A DNA stretch of 64,000 bases from Candidatus Kapaibacterium sp. (GTDB lineage: Bacteria > Bacteroidota > Ignavibacteria > Kapaibacteriales > UBA2268), in assembly GCA_026418625.1 (NCBI GenBank), contig JAOABA010000056.1, forward strand, positions 148,914 to 212,913. The letters are read 5' to 3'. Shown here one piece after another: positions 62,337 to 64,000 of this stretch (its first letter is position 1; every line of letters begins with the position of its first letter). The notes beneath the pieces were generated by a model. It was not told the origin of the DNA. It saw nothing but the letters and a program-made list of their open reading frames with translations, and did not search any database. Position numbers and translations under genes: made by a program.

Positions 62337-64000
62337 ATGAAAAAAGAATATTTTTATCCGTTTTGGCTTAGATTTTGGCACTGGTTAAATGCTTTATTAT
62401 TCTTAATTCTTATAATCTCTGGAATCAGTTTACACTATTCTGACCCAAAATCATATTGGATTCCATTTGATATTGCAGTAGTGTCGCATAATATTTCTGG
62501 AATACTTCTATCCCTGAACTATTTATTCTATTTTATTGCAAATATTATCAGCGGAAATTATAAACAATACATACCAAAATTAAAAGGATTGACCCATAGA
62601 TTATATTTACAAAGTAAATATTATTTGTTAGGTATTTTTGTTGGAGAGAAACATCCTTTTGAAACAGATAAAAAGTCAAAATTCAACCCAATGCAGCAAT
62701 TGGCATATTTATTCATTATGTTCGTTTTTATGCCAATTATTTGCATATCAGGTTGGCTGCTGATGTTTCCAGAACTTGCTCCAGACGAATTCTTCGGTAT
62801 GGGTGGAGTTTGGCCAATGGCTTTGCTACACACCATAGTAGGTTTTTTCCTAAGTCTTTTTATGTTTGTTCACATTTATCTTGGAACAACAGGCAGAACT
62901 ATTGGGGAACTTTACAAATCAATGATTACCGGATGGCATTTAATTCATCCAAAAGAACCAGAAGAAGAAGTTAAACCAGAAGAGGTAAAAGAATTTGAGA
63001 AAAAAACAAAAAAGCTTTTCCCGATTGTATTCTATAATCCATTAACTCTAACTGGGGCACTTCTTGCAGTATTAAGCACAATTTTAATTGCTCTTTTAAT
63101 CATTATAGAATTCATAGTTGAAAATCCTAATCCTTATTTAGGAATTGTTACTTTTATTGTTTTACCTTCAATATTATTACTTGGTCTATTTTTAATTGCA
63201 GTTGGAGCAATAAAAGAAAACAGACGCATTCTTCACAAAGAAGCAAGTAAGAAAAAATTACCAATTATTGATTTAAACAACCCAAAACATCAAGTTGCCA
63301 CATTAGTGTTTTCGATAGGCACAATAATACTTACAGTAGCTTCCATTTTTGGTTCTTTTAAGGCTTATGAATACACAGATTCAGATGAATTTTGCGGACA
63401 GGTTTGCCACACCGTGATGGAACCTCAATTCACTGCTTATAAGGACTCTCCACATTCAAAGGTTGGTTGTGTAAGCTGTCATATTGGACCGGGCACTGAT
63501 TGGTTTGTTCGTTCCAAATTATCCGGAACATATCAGGTTTATTCAGTCTTATTTAAGAAATATTCAAGACCAATACCAACACCTGTTGAGCATTTAAGAC
63601 CTGCTCAGCAAATTTGTGAACAGTGTCATTGGCCCGAAAAATTTTATCACGAAAATAAAATTGTATTTGACTTTTTTGTTCCTGATGAGCAAAACTCCGA
63701 ATATAAATTAACTATGAACTTTAAAATTGGTGGTGGTTCTCTTGAGCTTGGTAATAGCTCTGGCATCCATTGGGTTATGAATATTGCTAATGAAATTTCT
63801 TATTATGCTGCAGATAAAGATAGAATGATAATACCTTGGATTAAAGTTAAATCCCGTATAACTGGCAAAGAAACTGTTTATCGAGATACTACATATAAAT
63901 TTCCTAAAGAGGCTTTTAAACCTGAAGAAATAAGAGTTATGGATTGTATTGATTGTCATAATAGACCCTCTCATATATATCAGCAGCCTAATAGAGTTAT
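62337..64000 (+). CDS. cytochrome b561-type/NapC-NirT fusion protein (C-terminus cut by window edge)
   Basis: At least 554 residues, open to the right edge. The first ~220 residues are a membrane b-type cytochrome of the hydrogenase/thiosulfate-reductase type: FWLRFWHWLNALLFL, VSHNISGILL, ALLHTIVGFF and HIYLGTTG give candidate heme-b histidines. After further TM helices (about 240-345) the sequence becomes a NapC/NirT-like multiheme cytochrome: CGQVCH (C-x3-CH, 353-358) with TVMEP, CVSCHIGPG (378-), CEQCHWPEKF (427-) and CIDCHNRPSH (537-). Proposed job: oxidise membrane quinol and pass electrons to the upstream cytochromes. Confidence 0.88.
   Translation, partial: MKKEYFYPFWLRFWHWLNALLFLILIISGISLHYSDPKSYWIPFDIAVVSHNISGILLSLNYLFYFIANIISGNYKQYIPKLKGLTHRLYLQSKYYLLGIFVGEKHPFETDKKSKFNPMQQLAYLFIMFVFMPIICISGWLLMFPELAPDEFFGMGGVWPMALLHTIVGFFLSLFMFVHIYLGTTGRTIGELYKSMITGWHLIHPKEPEEEVKPEEVKEFEKKTKKLFPIVFYNPLTLTGALLAVLSTILIALLIIIEFIVENPNPYLGIVTFIVLPSILLLGLFLIAVGAIKENRRILHKEASKKKLPIIDLNNPKHQVATLVFSIGTIILTVASIFGSFKAYEYTDSDEFCGQVCHTVMEPQFTAYKDSPHSKVGCVSCHIGPGTDWFVRSKLSGTYQVYSVLFKKYSRPIPTPVEHLRPAQQICEQCHWPEKFYHENKIVFDFFVPDEQNSEYKLTMNFKIGGGSLELGNSSGIHWVMNIANEISYYAADKDRMIIPWIKVKSRITGKETVYRDTTYKFPKEAFKPEEIRVMDCIDCHNRPSHIYQQPNRV

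Overview
The window is AT-rich DNA (about one third G+C by eye) with densely packed genes. It comes from a Gram-negative bacterium of the Bacteroidetes/Chlorobi (FCB) group. Signs of this are several secreted proteins with type IX secretion (T9SS) C-terminal sorting domains, a BshA-type bacillithiol glycosyltransferase, DUF3098-, DUF5683- and DUF3108-type proteins, a homodimeric glycyl-tRNA synthetase and FAD-dependent thymidylate synthase. The gene mix resembles Ignavibacteria/Kapabacteria-like lineages, but that placement is inference. TTG start codons are unusually common.

Layout. 1-5.8 kb: M1 aminopeptidase (cut by the left edge), a small unknown protein, adenine deaminase, an RsmI-type methyltransferase, a DUF3098 protein and Era. 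5.9-13.9 kb: an accessory block with four T9SS-type secreted proteins, a HEPN/MNT two-gene module, an orphan T9SS sorting-domain remnant and a 1-kb gene-free stretch packed with palindromic repeats, a 7-bp tandem repeat and a probable minus-strand structured RNA. 13.9-21.4 kb: nucleoside transporter, STAS protein, SecF, SecD, PanC, YigZ and BshA. 21.6-24 kb: a solitary type IIG-like restriction-modification protein. 24-30 kb: GlyS, RimM-TrmD, MazG, a FabL-like enoyl reductase and an acyl-CoA dehydrogenase. 30-39 kb: a CADD-like enzyme, a beta-helix T9SS protein, GcvPA, a DivIC-like protein, a ROK kinase, a DUF5683 protein and a 941-residue immunoglobulin-repeat protein. 39-46.7 kb: RibD, serpin, di-heme peroxidase, TauE-like transporter, ThyX and two LolA-like proteins. 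46.9-48.9 kb: a type II restriction-modification pair whose nuclease gene is frameshifted. 49-57 kb: a tricorn-like protease, tRNA-Val, LolA-like and DUF3108 envelope proteins and an OmpA-family protein.

57.3-64 kb: a respiratory/electron-transfer cluster, all on the plus strand. It holds a six-heme lipoprotein, a beta-barrel protein with an N-terminal heme site, a Tat-type Rieske lipoprotein, a mono-heme cytochrome c, a 13-heme membrane-anchored cytochrome and a cytochrome b561-NapC/NirT fusion cut by the right edge. Together they could carry electrons from the quinone pool through the periplasm to the outer membrane; this is inference from order and motifs.

The two most unusual signals are (i) palindromic DNA elements of at least three sequence families inserted in frame at two equivalent points of T9SS sorting domains, with a ~360-bp tail-plus-3'-region duplicated at 9 kb and 13.5 kb, and (ii) the multiheme cluster with its fused cytochrome b/c protein and heme-bearing outer-membrane barrel.
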